In this document: positions 12,626-25,400 of the stretch, piece by piece
Position numbering within the stretch: the first letter of the stretch is position 1
Layout: every line of letters starts with the position of its first letter
From: Channa striata
Taxonomy: Eukaryota; Chordata; Actinopteri; Anabantiformes; Channidae
Direction of reading: 5' to 3'
Assembly: GCA_033026295.1 (NCBI GenBank)
Contig: CM065181.1
Location: forward strand, 1,116,001-1,180,000
Length of the DNA stretch: 64,000 nucleotides
Position numbers and translations under genes: made by a program
Notes under the pieces: model-generated
Told to the model about the DNA's origin: nothing
What the model saw: the letters and a program-made list of their open reading frames with translations, nothing else
Database searches by the model: none

Positions 12626-12961
12626 TGGCAGCTTCAGTGGGTGGAGGGAACTGGAGTTGGCTAACCTAGCTAACTATTGCAGCTAAGCTACGGTTAGCAG
12701 GGTTGCTAGCTGGCTAAACCAGAAACAGTACTGTGTCTAATAACAGCTATCTTTACTAAAATAGTAGGTTTTTATAAATAAAGACAGCACTGCCAACCAT
12801 TGACAGGCCGGTCATGGTGAGAGTCACTCACACACACGACACCTTCCCTCGTGGTGCCGACCAACATTACATAACCCAACCAATAATCCCCACACAACCA
12901 GACACATTCCCGACAATTACAATCACTAACAACTACCACAGTACACCTGAAACAGTCTCAG

Positions 12962-13715
12962 TGCATTAACTACTTAACTACTACTGCCTCTTGCCTGGCA
13001 GCTCCATCTCCAACATCCTTCTACCAATATATTCACTGTCCCTCCTCTGTACATGTCCAAACCATCTCAGTCTGGCCTCTCTGACTTTGTTGCTAACACA
13101 GGCAACGTGTGCTGTCCCTCTGATGAACTTGTTCCTTATTCTGTCCAACCTTGTCACTCCTAAGGAGAACCTCAACATCTTCATCTCTGCTGCTTCCATC
13201 TCTGCCTCTTGTCTCTTTCTCACTGCTACTGTCTCTAACCCATAGAGCAGAGCTGGTCTCACCACTGTCCTGTTCACCTTTCCTTTGAGTCTTGCTGACA
13301 CTCTTCTGTCACACAACACTCCTGACACTTTCCTTCACCCATTCCAACCTGCCTGCATTCGCCTCTTCGCCTCTTTTCCACACTCCCCATCACACTGAAC
13401 TGTTGACCCCAAGTACTTAAACTCCTGCACCTTCTTCACCTCAGCCCCCTGTAACCTCAACCTTGCTCCATCTCGTTTAGACACATGTACTCTGCTTTAC
13501 TCTCCTGGGTTGTTAGCACCTTTCCATGTCTGTCTTTAATCATCCTTATCTGTCTCCTTCACCAACAGTAGTCCAATTTCCACCGGCACCCTGTAGGTTG
13601 TTGTTAACCCGGGCCTCGACCACTTCAGTTTTACACTGGATGTCATTCCTGACACAACCCTCTCTATTTATCCAGGCTTGGGACCGGCACAGAAGTCACT
13701 GAATTGCAACCCCTG
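12962..13715 (-). mobile_element. RTE-type LINE fragment (reverse transcriptase C-terminus)
   Basis: The - strand frame 13,328-12,981 encodes RPALLYGLETVAVRKRQE, then WFGHVQRRDSEYIGRRMLEM, the C-terminal part of RTE-type reverse transcriptases with its usual Arg-rich ending. Upstream on the same strand (13,715-13,330) come diverged RTE words such as GTACTTGGGGTCAACAGTTC and GGGTGCCGGTGG, out of frame. The coding end is cut: the last ~130 bp seen in the separate copy at 45,638-45,785 are absent, and a TAGTAGTTAAGTAG-like tail follows directly. It is an inactive, internally deleted copy. Confidence 0.75.
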
Positions 13716-13859
13716 TGGCTAGATTCCAAAAATGTACGTCTATGATAGTTGTTTACAGATGTCCAAAATACACAGAATATCGGAATGTGTAAATACAACT
13801 TCTTTTGTGCATCCACCAACATCCGTACAAATGGGATAAGCAGTAAAAGGTATTTGCTG

Positions 13860-14040
13860 GATGGGCATGCTGAGGACATGCTGAATTCAATGTTCACAAG
13901 ACGTCCAGAAAGGACGTAACAAAAACTTTAAGAATCTTGTTTAGATGTAAAAATCCCACATCCAATGACACTTGTATAGCTGGGACCTATGTAACATGTA
14001 AATTTACTTGACGCGGGATCAATAAAGATTACTTTACCTT
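13860..14040 (+). repeat. Short repeat remnant ending in AATAAAGATTA
   Basis: The words TGTATAGCTGGGACCTATGT, AACATGTAAATTTACTTGAC and GCGGGATCAATAAAGATTAC-TTTACCTTAT resemble the 3' end of a common fish repeat that usually finishes in GGATTAATAAAGTATTATC-like pentamers. It sits between the RTE fragment and the L2 start. Its parent family is not identified. Confidence 0.35.
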
Positions 14041-17000
14041 ATCGACTCCATAGTCACGGCGACTCCATAGTCAGAAACGTGAACTTAGAGACGCCAGCGG
14101 CCATAGTCCAATGTTACCCTGGGGCCAGAGCGGGCGACATCGAATCATATTTGAAGCTCCTGTCTAAGGATAAACGTAGATACAGTAAGATCATTATTCA
14201 TGCAGGAACAAATGACGCCCGATTACGCAAATCGGAGGTCACTAAAATGAATATTGAGTCGGTGTGTAACTTTGCAAAGACAATGTCGGACTCCGTAGTT
14301 TTCTCTGGACCCCTGCCAAATCTGATCAGTGACGACATGTATAGCCGCATGTCGTTATTCAACCGCTGGCTGTCTAGGTGGTGTCCAGCAAACGATGTGG
14401 GCTACATAGACAATTGGAAAAGTTTTTGGGAAAACCTAGGCTTATTAGGAGAGACGGCATCCATCCTACTTTGGACGGTGCCTCTCTTTATCAAAAAATA
14501 TGGCTGATTTTATTAGACAACCAAAAGATTGACAATCCAGAGTTGAGCCTAGGACGCAGAGATCCAGTCCTACACGCCTCTCTGCAGTATCCTTACCGCC
14601 GTTACCCCCACAACTCCCACATTCCTATAGAAACTGTGTCTGTTCCCGATTAACTAAATTCTACAAACTAAAAATGATCACAAGAGGAGTTAATCATAAT
14701 AACTTAATAAAAATCAGGACTGCTCCTCTTACTGAACAAAAAACTAAAACACTTAAATGTGGATTATTAAATATCAGATCTCTCTCATCTAAATCTCTGT
14801 TAGTAAATGACTTGATAAGTGATCATCAATTCGATTTATTTTGTCTCACCGAAACCTGGTTGCAGAAGGAAGAATATGTTAGTTTAAATGAGTCAACCCC
14901 CAAGTCATATTAACTATCATGTTCCTAGAAGCTCAGGCCGAGGTGGAGGAGTAGCAGCAATTTATCACTCAAGCTTACCGATAAACCCCAAACCTAAACA
15001 TAGTTATAACTCATTTGAGAGTCTTACTCTGAGACTTTCACACCCAAGTTGGAAAACTCAAAATCCACTTCTATTTGTTATTGTGTATCGTCCTCCAGTC
15101 CCTTATTCTGAATTTTTGACTGAATTCTCTGATTTTCTAGCCGACTTAGTGCTTAGTGCAGATAAAGTTCATAGTGGGCGATTTTAACATTCATGTAGAT
15201 GCTGACAGTAACTCCCTCAACACAGCATTTACTTCATTATTACATTCAATTGGTTTCTCTCAAATTGTAAATGAACCCACTCACTGTTTTAGTCACACCT
15301 AGACCTTGTCCTTGCATACGGTATTGAAATTGATAAACTAACAGTATTTCCTCATAATTCTGTTCTCTCTGACCATTTCCTAATAACATTTGAATTTAGT
15401 TTATTAGACTTCCAGGCAGCTAGAAAGAAGTTTTGCTTCAGTAGGTGTTTATCTGAAAACACTGTGAACAAATTTAAGGAAATGATCCCTTCATCATTTA
15501 CTTCAACATGTACTGATATAACTGAGAGTAGCCTCATTAACTGTACTCCTGTACAAGTTGATTACCTTACTGATAATTATGCAGCATCTTTACGTTCCAT
15601 ACTTGATAGTGTTGCCCCTCTAAAAAAGAAGGCAGTAATTCTGAATAGGCGATCTCCATGGTATAGCTCGCACACCCGCAATTTAAAGCAGGCATCACGA
15701 AGACTAGAAAGGAAGTGGCGTTCCACTCATTCACAAGAATCCCGCCTAGCCTGGAAAAAGACTTTATACTTATACAAATTAGCACTCCGTAAAGCCAGAA
15801 CAGCTTATTATTCATCACTAATAGAGGAAAACAAGAACAACCCCTTTCTTTTCAGCACTGTAGCCAGGCTGACTAAGAGCCATAGTTCAGTTGAGACTAG
15901 TATTCCCTCAACGCTCTAGCAATGACTTCATGACCTTCTTCACAAACAAAATCGTAGCTATTAGAAATAAAATTCACCAGACCCTCCCCACAAATACAAC
16001 AGAATTAGAATCATCAGTAAGTCCTCAGTCCCTTTTAGACTGCTTTGTGCCCATAGACCTTGCTGAGTTAACTCAACTATTATGGCATCTAAACCAACAA
16101 CATGTCTGCTAGACCCTATTCCAGTTAGACTGCTCAAAGATGCTCTACCCTTATTAGACACGTTCATATTAGATATCATTAATCTATCCTTACAAACAGG
16201 ATATGTACCAAAGGCTTATAAGATAGCTGTAATCAAACCTCTACTTAAAAACCAAGTCTGGATCCAGATGTCTTGGCCAATTACAGACCAATATCCAATC
16301 TCCCTTTATTTCTAAAATACTTGAAAAAGTAGTTGTAAAGCAATTATGTGACCACCTGCGCAGAAACGACTTGTTTGAAGAATTTCAGTCAGGATTTAGA
16401 GTTCATCATAGCACAGAAACCGCACTGATTAAAGTCACCAATGATCTTCTTCTGGCTTCAGATAACGGACTTGTCTCTATACTAGTTCTGCTAGATCTTA
16501 GTGCTGCATTTGACACCATTGATCACAGAATATTATTACAGAGACTAGAACATGTAATTGGAATTAAAGGAACAGCACTAAATTGGTTTAAATCGTATCT
16601 ATCAGATAGATTCCAATTTACTCACGTTAATGATGAATCTTCGACATACACAAAAGTTAGTTATGGAATTCCACAAGGCTCTGTATTAGGACCAATACTC
16701 TTTACTCTATATATGTCTCCCCTTGGCAACATTATTAGAAAACACTCTGTAAATTTTCACTGCTACCTGATGACACGCAGTTATATCTATCTATGAAACC
16801 TGATGAAACAAATAAATTACTCAAACTACAAGCATGTCTTAAAGATATAAGGGACTGGATGACGTATAATTTTCTTCTTCTAAACTCAGATAAAACTGAA
16901 GTTATTGTATTTGGGCCCAATAGTCTAAGAGACATGTTTTCTAACCATATCGCTACTTTAGACACATAACTCTTGCCCCAGTAGTACTGCAAGGAATCTT

Positions 17001-18143
17001 GGAGTCATTTTTGACCAGGATTTGTCATTTACCTCACAGATAAAGCAAATCTCTAGAACAGCCTTCTTCCACCTACGGAACATTGCCAAAATTAGGAGCA
17101 TCCTGTCCCAAAGCGATGCTGAAAAATTGGTTCATGCATTTGTTACTTCTAGATTGGACTATTGTAATTCTCTACTTTCAGGCTGCCCCAGTAACTCTCT
17201 AAAAGCCTTCAATTAATCCAAAATGCTGCAGCAAGATTACTGACTGGGATTGGTAAGAGAGATCATATTTCACCTTCATTAGCTTCTCTCCATTGGCTTC
17301 CAATTAAATGCAGAATAGAATTTAAAACCCTTCTTCTTACCTATAAAGCTTTAAACGGCCAAGCCCCATCATATTTAAAAGATCTCTTAGTACCATATCA
17401 TCCTACTAGACCACTTCGGTCCCAAAATGCAGGCCTACTTGTGGTTCCCAGAATTTCCAAAAATAGAATGGGAGGCAGAGCCTTTAGCTATCAAGCTCCT
17501 CTCCTGTGGAACCAGCTCCCAGTCCAGATTCGGGAAGCAGACACCCTCCCTATTTTTAAGACTAGGCTCAAAACCTTCCTCTTTGATAAAGCTTATAGTT
17601 GGTTATAGTCATGCTGCTATAGGCTTAGACTGCTGGGGACTCTGCACTGTGCCACTTCCTCTTCTCTTCATTCTCTCCTCTCACCCCACATCTATATTGT
17701 CACCACTGTATGACATTAACTCTGTGTCTTCTTTGTCCCGTAGTCGTCTCTCTCCCTCTCTTTCCCCTCTCTCTCTCCCCTGTCCACAGGTGTCCCCGGA
17801 TTTGGCGCTGTGTGTCCTCCAGTGTGCAGCTACTGGTCCTATTAACCTGCTCAATGTTTTGTTGTTGCTTTTGTTGCTCTGTTCTTTTCTCTCTCCACTT
17901 TCCACTCTGCCCAACCGGTCAAGGCAGATGGCCGTCCTCCCTGAGCCTGGTTCTGCTGGAGGTTTCTTCCGTTAAAGGGAGTTTTTCCTCTCCACTGTTG
18001 CCTATGGCTTGCTCAAGGGGGATTTGTTGGGTTTTCTCTACCTGTTTGTATAGTCTTGACTTTATTATGTAAAGTGCCCTGAGATGACCTTGTTGTAAAT
18101 TGGCGCTATATAAATAAAGTTGAATTGAATTGAATTGAATCCA
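14040..18143 (+). mobile_element. Near full-length L2-clade LINE, inactivated
   Basis: ORF1 (14,079-14,653, one frameshift near 14,455) is an SGNH-type esterase-like protein with GDIESYL, IIIHAGTND and DGIHPT motifs. ORF2 starts near 14,674: an endonuclease with LLNIRS, LTETWL, VGDFNIHVD and SDHF motifs, then a reverse transcriptase with LVLLDLSAAFDTIDH and GIPQGSVLGPILF, and a C-terminal region ending near 17,600. A 3' UTR ends in AATAAAG and four TTGAA units (18,117-18,140). There are frameshifts or stops near 14,455, 14,910, 15,175, 15,300, 15,915, 16,250, 16,310, 16,765 and 17,215. A deletion at 16,765 destroys the reading of the catalytic Asp-Asp box, so the copy cannot move itself. I could not find a target-site duplication. 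Confidence 0.88.
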
Positions 18144-21100
18144 GGAAAACAATAAATACTGTTACATTTTTATAAAGGTAAATTTGTTTACCGCGCATGC
18201 TAAGAAAGCTGGTTAGTACAGGTGAGTAATGGAGATTTTCTTCTCTATCCTCTCTTACATATATTGGAATCATGGCTCACAGAACAGAGCTCCTTCTCAC
18301 AGCAGGAAGTGTTTTACATAGGTTACTCCAGTGTTCATCAGTGAAAACCCTCAAATTTTAGTCAGATCCTAGGTGCTCTCTCATTTGCATGTACTCAAGA
18401 CATGTACAAGACATCAGTCAGTGGCTTTCTCAAGTGCATGAGAACACACAGAGAAGTTGTTTTCACTGATGTGTTTTCACTTGCTTCTGCTACACACTGC
18501 ACTACACTCCTACACATCTGCTGTAAAGGTAATAGCTTAAAACACATGCGATATTTATCTGTTGATGAGTTTATCTCTAACCTGTGAAATCCACTTGAAG
18601 TCAGATGCAGGAGGGTGCCCACAGGTAACAGGTGATTCATACCAGGGCAACCTCAGTCTGTGGATTCCCCCAAATCACAAAACAATAGAACCGGAAATTT
18701 GTTGCTGACTATAATGCATTAGATCTCATGATATCCCTGTAAATGTTTTTGTAGACAAAAGAGACAAAAATAGTAGGCCACTCTGTGTTTTCTTGTCACA
18801 GTAATTATCCTGTTGAAGGGTGAGCATGGCTCTTAACAGCTCTTAAACTGTCAGTGGGGCTATAATTGCAATAAATTCAGAGGCGCTTAACTGCAGAAAT
18901 TACAGTATCTATGCTCTGAATCTGATCTCACAGCAAAGAACACAATGGTGCAAATGATCTGTTTGCCTTTATCACAGCTGTGAAACATGTTCAGAGATCA
19001 TTTTTGTCTTAAGCAATGCTCATATTGTCAAAGTAAATATTTGCATATAATAAGCCTGTCAGTATGTAATTAGAAAGAAAAGCATGGTGAAATAGTTAAA
19101 AGGAGCTCCTTTATCAGAATTTACACGAGATACTTCAGTTCACTTCAGAGACCAGTGAGTCATTTAGTTTGTATGTGCAGCAGGATGTATGCATTAGGTG
19201 TTGAATATTGTCCCATCCTGCCGGTTGCAATGTGGGAATCCTACCTGGCTGTGTATTGTTAGGTTGGACAACCTGAAGGAATGCATACCTCTGAATGATA
19301 AAATGCATGTAAAATTTCATTTGGCAATGATATAATTAAAAATTTCTATAATAAAAAAGGTTTTGATGGCTATTGTTTTACTCTGTAATAGAGACTGTTG
19401 AAATTAAATCAAATCAAAGAACTTGAAACTATTATAAATAATAGTTAATAAATAAGAAATAGTAATATAATCAGTATAATTTGTCACTTCTATCACTGCT
19501 TAATAGTTATGTGAATAATTAGCTACAGAATAGGGCTCATTTTGTGCTGAGTCATAGACTCACTGTCACATACAGTCTTTTTACCCATACGGTTTTATTT
19601 CCATATCATTACATATTATGACATTTAGGACTATCTGACAGCTGCACATTGTAGTGCCACTAGGTGGCTGTTTTTTTGTCATTATATTATTATATATTTG
19701 ATAAGATGACCTGAAGAATTCAGTAACAGTAATTTAACAATATCAATAGGAAATCAGGAGGTAAACTGGGAGAGTGTGGTAAACATTGGCAGTAGAGGCT
19801 CCAGACATACTGTCTGAAGTGCTGTTGACTCCGGGGGTATTTCCTCCTATATGCTGATATAAGAAAGTTCATTTCCTGGGTTGTTGATATCTTTGAGCAA
19901 AAGGTAGAAACACATGTCTACTAACCAAATAAACCTGCCTGACTTTATAGTTTCGTCTAGAACCTGCGTAATGATATACAAGGGAGATGAGGGGCGACAT
20001 GGATCTATGATTATACTGAGGACTCTATTACACACGAAAGCTTATCACTTAACAACGGAAATTACTGTCCTTCTTCAATTATGTATTTATCATTTGATAG
20101 GTCATTATGAAGCCAAACAGGGCTCAGAGTTATGATCCATGGATAGTAAACCCTCATCTGGTTTACGTGGCTTTGTATTCTATTTACTGTATCTCAGCTA
20201 CCAGTAGAACCAGAAACCAGACAAACGCACTTACCGGTAAGTGTTTAGGTCATGAAATGCACTCATCCTTTAATTAAATATGCAAGGAGCAGGTTAAGAT
20301 GGATGGATAGGCCAACACAGCTGAAGACTTGTCCACAGGCGACTAAAACTAAAGTCGACTGTGAATAATTTGTTGGTTTGTTGTAACGTCATGTGACATG
20401 TATTAGATGACAAATCAGTGAAATGACACAAGAGCATGTAATTTTAGCAACACCTTATGATGGGTTTTTGGTACCCAACTATGCTGCGTTTGCATGCGTT
20501 TTAATTCTGCATTTTTTAAACAAAAAAGGGATAAACTGACAACCTTCTTGATGCCATCTGTCATTTTGATGCCTGGCACCAAAAGAGGTGCAGTTTTCAT
20601 AGACACTTGCCAACCTTCACAGAGGAGCTAGGGACAAACGACCTACAGTATACATGTGTTAGGGTCAGAGGACTTAAAGAAAGTTTTGATAATATTTTAT
20701 TTTACACGTCTCTAATACAGCATTTTCTGAATTTAGTGTGAACAACAAAAGTTATCAACTTAATGTCAAGATGCCCCTCTCTGTCTTCAAAGGACTTTGA
20801 AGTCCTCAGTCACAGTCTGAGAGATTGTGGAAACTTTAGCATTGATGATGATTTAAGATGGTTGGATTGCCCATGCCTGTCTAAAACACATTTACCAAAC
20901 AAGTCTTGTACGTGGTCTCAGGATAAATGACAATCAAGTGTTGCTGCTTTTATTATGTAAACCACTAAGCTTAGTTTTAGCCCATGTAACATTTGCCTGT
21001 TTGTGACTCATGACTGTAAGTAGTAAAAAAGAGAGGTACTTGACAGCAAGAGAAATGGTGCCTCTAGAAATGGTACTCATGTTGTGACCTTTAGAGGAAA

Positions 21101-21427
21101 GTGTATTGCAGTATTGTACTGTGATTGCTGATGATATCAACAGGTCAGTGTCATGTGTGTTTTACTGATTGATTGTAAATTATTTCAAACCTCAATCTTT
21201 TTTAATTTGAATTGAGCCATTATAGTTGGTCTAGCAATGCCCTGTGTGCCCTGCAATGCCCCTCTACGGGTACATCCCAAGTCTCTTGTAAGCACCATTG
21301 TATTCCTTAATTTCATTTTCTCCTTGTGTCTAACTGTGATGACGTTTGGAGATTACATCTGTTCATATACACACTGTCCATATAGGATTAACAGTTTCTA
21401 CTGTGGGAAATGTGTGTTTCATCTGTC
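18144..21427. other. Gene-free AT-rich DNA
   Basis: No exon or classifiable transposon is recognised. Short reading frames such as 18,395-18,640 and 19,914-20,135 show no known domain. The only point of note is the candidate CTCF-type motif listed separately at 19,657. Confidence 0.45.
19657..19668 (+). promoter_or_regulatory. Candidate CTCF-type motif
   Basis: CCACTAGGTGGC fits the vertebrate CTCF core CCASYAGRKGGC at all 12 positions in the + orientation. Similar words also occur inside fish repeats, so binding is not implied. It lies about 15 kb upstream of tac1. Confidence 0.35.
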
Positions 21428-21464
21428 CAGTCTGTCTGTTTCACATCTGTAAACAGACAGACTG
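21428..21464. repeat. Perfect 14-bp-arm hairpin
   Basis: Arms 21,428-21,441 and 21,451-21,464 are perfect inverted copies (CAGTCTGTCTGTTT and its complement) around a 9-nt loop. The stem is too short for a usual microRNA precursor. No function is assigned. Confidence 0.75.
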
Positions 21465-23105
21465 TAAAAAACCTGCCTCATGACAGTTCTTCACTGCTCA
21501 GATGCTGGATACACCAGCACATAAATACCACCAACGTATTTTTTGATGACTGATAATTTGCATCTGCATTTATTAGTTTTGTGTTTGTGAATTCATTATT
21601 CATTCCTGGTTAAGATAATGACTATGATTATTATTATTATTAAAGTTTTGTAGATTAATGATTTATTAAACCAAATGTTTTAAACATATGTAAATTATGT
21701 AAATGTTTTCACATCAAACTGTATTTAAAAATGTTCAGCCTCGTGCAACTGAATAATTGACATGATGACAAACAAACGTGTTTATTGCTGAACATCACAC
21801 TTTTCTCCTGTCCATCACAATATTATTAATAGAAAATATGAAATTGTGTATATAGAAATGAGGGGTTTCTTTAATGAAGCCTTCAAACTTGCTGATACTG
21901 TCCAAAACAGCAAAACCTCAAGGTCAACAAAAGAAGCCATTATTACGGTTTGAATAAGTACTGCTCTGACAGAGAATGTTTTTTGCATCTTCACAGAAAA
22001 TAGATGGAAAGATGTGACTGCTTATGTTTGCCATCTGCATTGTTTAAATGATGAAGACACAAGCTCATGCTTTAGATGCAATATGTTAGCTACCCAAAAT
22101 TAGTAACAGGAGTTAAGGGTTCATTGTACCTTAATATATCTACAGCAATAAATCAAGCAAATAACAAAGTTTTACCTGTTTATCTACAGAAAGGAAAAAA
22201 TATGTTCAATGTAAGAAAAGTGCAATGTCAGTTCATGAGAATTGCAGTCCAGCTATGGGGGTTTGAAAATGGCAATTTACATTGAATGTGAACATAAGGC
22301 CTTGGCAGAGGCACCTGAAGATGGGATCATTCTGGAACCAAGGACCGACAGCATCTTTAATCAAGTACTGACAAACATCTTCACTATTGAAGATGAATTA
22401 CTCCAGGGAGAACCTTGGCCTGTAGTGCTGTAAAGAAAAGGGCAATTCAAACATAGCACATATGCTTATGTGCCAAAAATGATCACATCTTATGGTACGT
22501 GTAGTGATGAGGGTTCTTGAAGAGCTTATGATGTATGTAATTCCAAATAAATTCAACAAAATAATTTGCAATTAATTAATTATTGCCAAGATATGATTAC
22601 TGATGTTATTGTCACAAAGGAAATGGATTTCCAATCAGTATATTCAAATTGAATCTTGCTATAGGCTTGTTAGGTGAGTGAAGGAGTAGAGCTAGGACAT
22701 AAAAGACATATATTGGCATCAATTTTGTTTTTAAATAGTATTACATCATCCTAGAGGATGAATCCTTTGACTTTGTTCATCCATAGGTATTAAGCTGCAT
22801 TCATGACAGCTCAGTAGAATGGGAAGATAGTAAAAGTTCCCATGAGAATGAACTGGGAGCATTCACAGGATAGTCACAGATGGTGGTCATCTGTTATGTA
22901 GCTGTTAGACTATTGCTGGCACTAACGTGACCTAGATCAGCTGACTGGTTTAGCTGACTACCCACTTAACTAAGCTTATAATTGTGTTGTCTATTTTTTT
23001 TTGTGCCCCTTTTGGATATGTTATGTTGGCACTTTATCCTGTCAGTTGAGAGATATAATAATTAGTACTTCCCAAGATCTCCAACTCAGAATCACATTGC
23101 TCACT
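21465..23105. other. Gene-free AT-rich DNA
   Basis: No exon, RNA gene or classifiable repeat is recognised. The frames at 22,076-22,285 and 22,242-22,433 have no family resemblance and no splice context. Confidence 0.4.
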
Positions 23106-23140
23106 GTTGTTATACATTTCTGTGTGAAATGTATAACAGC
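23106..23140. repeat. Perfect 13-bp-arm hairpin
   Basis: Arms 23,108-23,120 and 23,126-23,138 are perfect inverted copies (TGTTATACATTTC without the first G, paired to its complement) around the loop TGTGT, with a G-T pair and one more G-C pair outside. No function is assigned. Confidence 0.7.
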
Positions 23141-24479
23141 TGTGACTTTAATATATAACAATTTCTAAGCCATATTTACTCAGTGATTTAGGAAACTAAA
23201 TCAACCTAAATTTTTAAAAGGTATTCACTGCTATACATCAACAAAGGATACCTTGTAGTTTTATTAGATTTTAATTAACATATATTCATCACAAGCATCA
23301 TATGTATTTCATGGAATTAGTTGTAGATCCTATTCTATCCTATTCTAATTGTTATTTTGTCCAACCCGTACTTTACCAGTGCGGCAGAGAATGAGTCATT
23401 GATCCTGGTTCAGTATGGACACAGTGTTCCTGCTGCCTCTATTTTATCCTGATTTGACAGCATGAAAGCACCAAGATGTAAAACAGCATTTTCTGGCTTT
23501 ATTTAGGTATGAAGACTAACATGATTGTTAAATATGGTTACAGGAACACACAGGAGCTTTCGTGTGGACACGCCCTCCCTCTTACTCTGTCTATGTCCGC
23601 ACTGTATTGGTGGTAGTGTCAGGGGAGCTCCTGCGTATTTCCCAGTCTGAGAGTGATTGATAATGTCTGGGCTTTGTCCTCTTTGTCATTGCTTGTGGAA
23701 AAAACAGTGACTTCACTAAGTAATGCAGCACTTCAGACTGGCTCGGACTACAAAAAGAGGAGTCTGAGTCACTCAACATTAGGTTGATGCCTAATGTTGA
23801 GAATTGTTGAGAATCAATGATAACTAGGCTGATCTTTTTGTTTTATTCACACTCAGAAACATCCTACTATTTAGAGCTGTCTTTTCAATAGAACCAAACC
23901 TCAGCACGTAACTGACTTAACATTCAACATTAGTCTCATTATTCAGGAAATCCTACAGTTAATTATTGCCATTCAAGTCACTCTGCACTGGAGGTGCCAG
24001 CTCTCTCTAATCCTGGAGTTTTTATGTGCATGTTCTGTTGGTTTGACCATATGTCAGAAACTTGAGTAGTGATAGTTTAGATGATGGCTTTGAATGATAA
24101 TTTGAGTCATTTTCTAAATTAATCATATTTTCAACATTCACCATACAGAAACTATAAGCAACAATGAATTGTCTCTACTCACCATTACTGTCCATCAATC
24201 TGCTGCTGTTCTCTGTTGTTGTCTAGAATGGTTGAAATCAAATTAGGTAAACTCACTTCTCCCCTGGCTGGGATTTTGAAATTTTAAATTTAAATTTTAA
24301 AAAGAGAACAAAATCCCCCTGAAAGTTCAGAATAACTCTAGTTTTATTGGTGATGTCCTGGTTCACTTTAGAATGCTATACAATGAAATCATGGTTTAGA
24401 GCATTTTGGGCAACATTTGAAACCCAGAGTGTGTCTGTCTGATGTGTTGATTTTGGACAACAGTACAAGTTTATGGTAG
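23141..24479. other. Gene-free AT-rich DNA with one small hairpin
   Basis: No exon or classifiable repeat is recognised. A perfect 12-bp-arm hairpin lies at 23,772-23,801 (CTCAACATTAGG, loop TTGATG, complement). A pentanucleotide TCCTA/TTCTA run lies near 23,330. Confidence 0.5.
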
Positions 24480-24555
24480 AGAGGAATTGTGGGCTTCAGC
24501 ACCCCATGAACCTAAAAAGGATAAGTGGCTACAGATAATGGATGAATGGATCAGG
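24480..24555 (+). repeat. Second copy of the GGATAAGTGG-type repeat end
   Basis: It shares CACCCCATGAACCTAAAAAG and GATAAGTGGCTACAGATAAT with the copy at 10,340-10,432 and ends in GGATGAATGGAT. It is a diverged 3' end only. Confidence 0.5.
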
Positions 24556-24689
24556 ATTGTTGAGCATACAAGCAATTTAGAAAATGACCATGTTATTCTT
24601 TTAAGTCATAATGTGTGCCTATTATGACATATTTCATTATTGAAAATATGCTCCAGGTAATCTAAAGGTGGACAGGTGCTGTTAACGCC

Positions 24690-25400
24690 TCCTGTTGTCA
24701 AGATTTGGGACATTTGTTGGTGTTGTTTTTGTTCATTTCCTGTCTTGGCCTTTTATTTTGTAGTATTGCTTTTTCTTTCCTGTGAGTTTCTTTTGGTTGC
24801 TTTACTCTTCTCGTTTGTCCTTATTAGTTTCATCTGTCTTCCTATTTATTTAAACGCTGTTCTCCCTTCATGTTTTGTTGGTTCCTCTTTCTTTCACACT
24901 CACACATTCAGACTTCTTGTTGATTGTTTGTTTGTTTGTTTGTTTGTTCGTTCCTTCGTTTGTGCCCGTTGCTGCAAATGGTTTGTTTGGTTCCTTGGTT
25001 TGATTCTTTGTTTGATTACTTGTTTGTACCTGTTAATTGTCCCCACCTTGAAGTCTTTGGACTGATCACTCTGTCTTAGTAAGTTTAGTCCTTTTCTTTG
25101 TTTTTTTTCTGCATCTTATGTTAGTCTGTTTGTGTTATAAGGGTTTTTGTTGAGCCACTTGTTTTCTCTTGTAGTCAAATTTTGCATTGAGTTAGTTTGC
25201 TTGTTCTTTATTATTTTCTTGACTCATTTAGTTATTTTTGTGGTCTCGTTATTTTTCTTAGTTTTCCCTTTATTTCTTTGTCGCCATTTAGTCCCTACCC
25301 GTGGTTAGTTAGTTCGTGAGGTTTTCACGTGCTGTTCTGTGTAGTTAGTTTTCCTCAGTTGGATCTTCACATCTTACTTTTTTTTGAGAGAAAAGTGACA
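24690..25400. repeat. T-rich interspersed repeat with TTTG tract
   Basis: The + strand reads TTGTCAAGATTTGGGACATT, TTCCTGTCTTGGCCTTTTAT and TTTTGTAG, then TTAGTTTCATCTGTCTTCC and TATTTATTTAAACGC. This is the same layout as the reverse strand of 4250-4815. A TTTG microsatellite occupies about 24,924-24,949. The 129-codon frame 24,676-25,065 is only the hydrophobic reading of this T-rich DNA and is not called as a gene. Confidence 0.45.

Noticed and set aside
17427..17975. 182-codon reading frame, the longest apart from the transposase and one asns frame
   Set aside because: It runs out of frame through the end of the L2 ORF2 and its 3' UTR; the true L2 frame reads differently.
24676..25065. 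129-codon reading frame rich in Leu, Phe, Cys and Val, like a membrane protein
   Set aside because: It is the hydrophobic reading of a T-rich repeat with a TTTG microsatellite. It has no splice context and no family resemblance.
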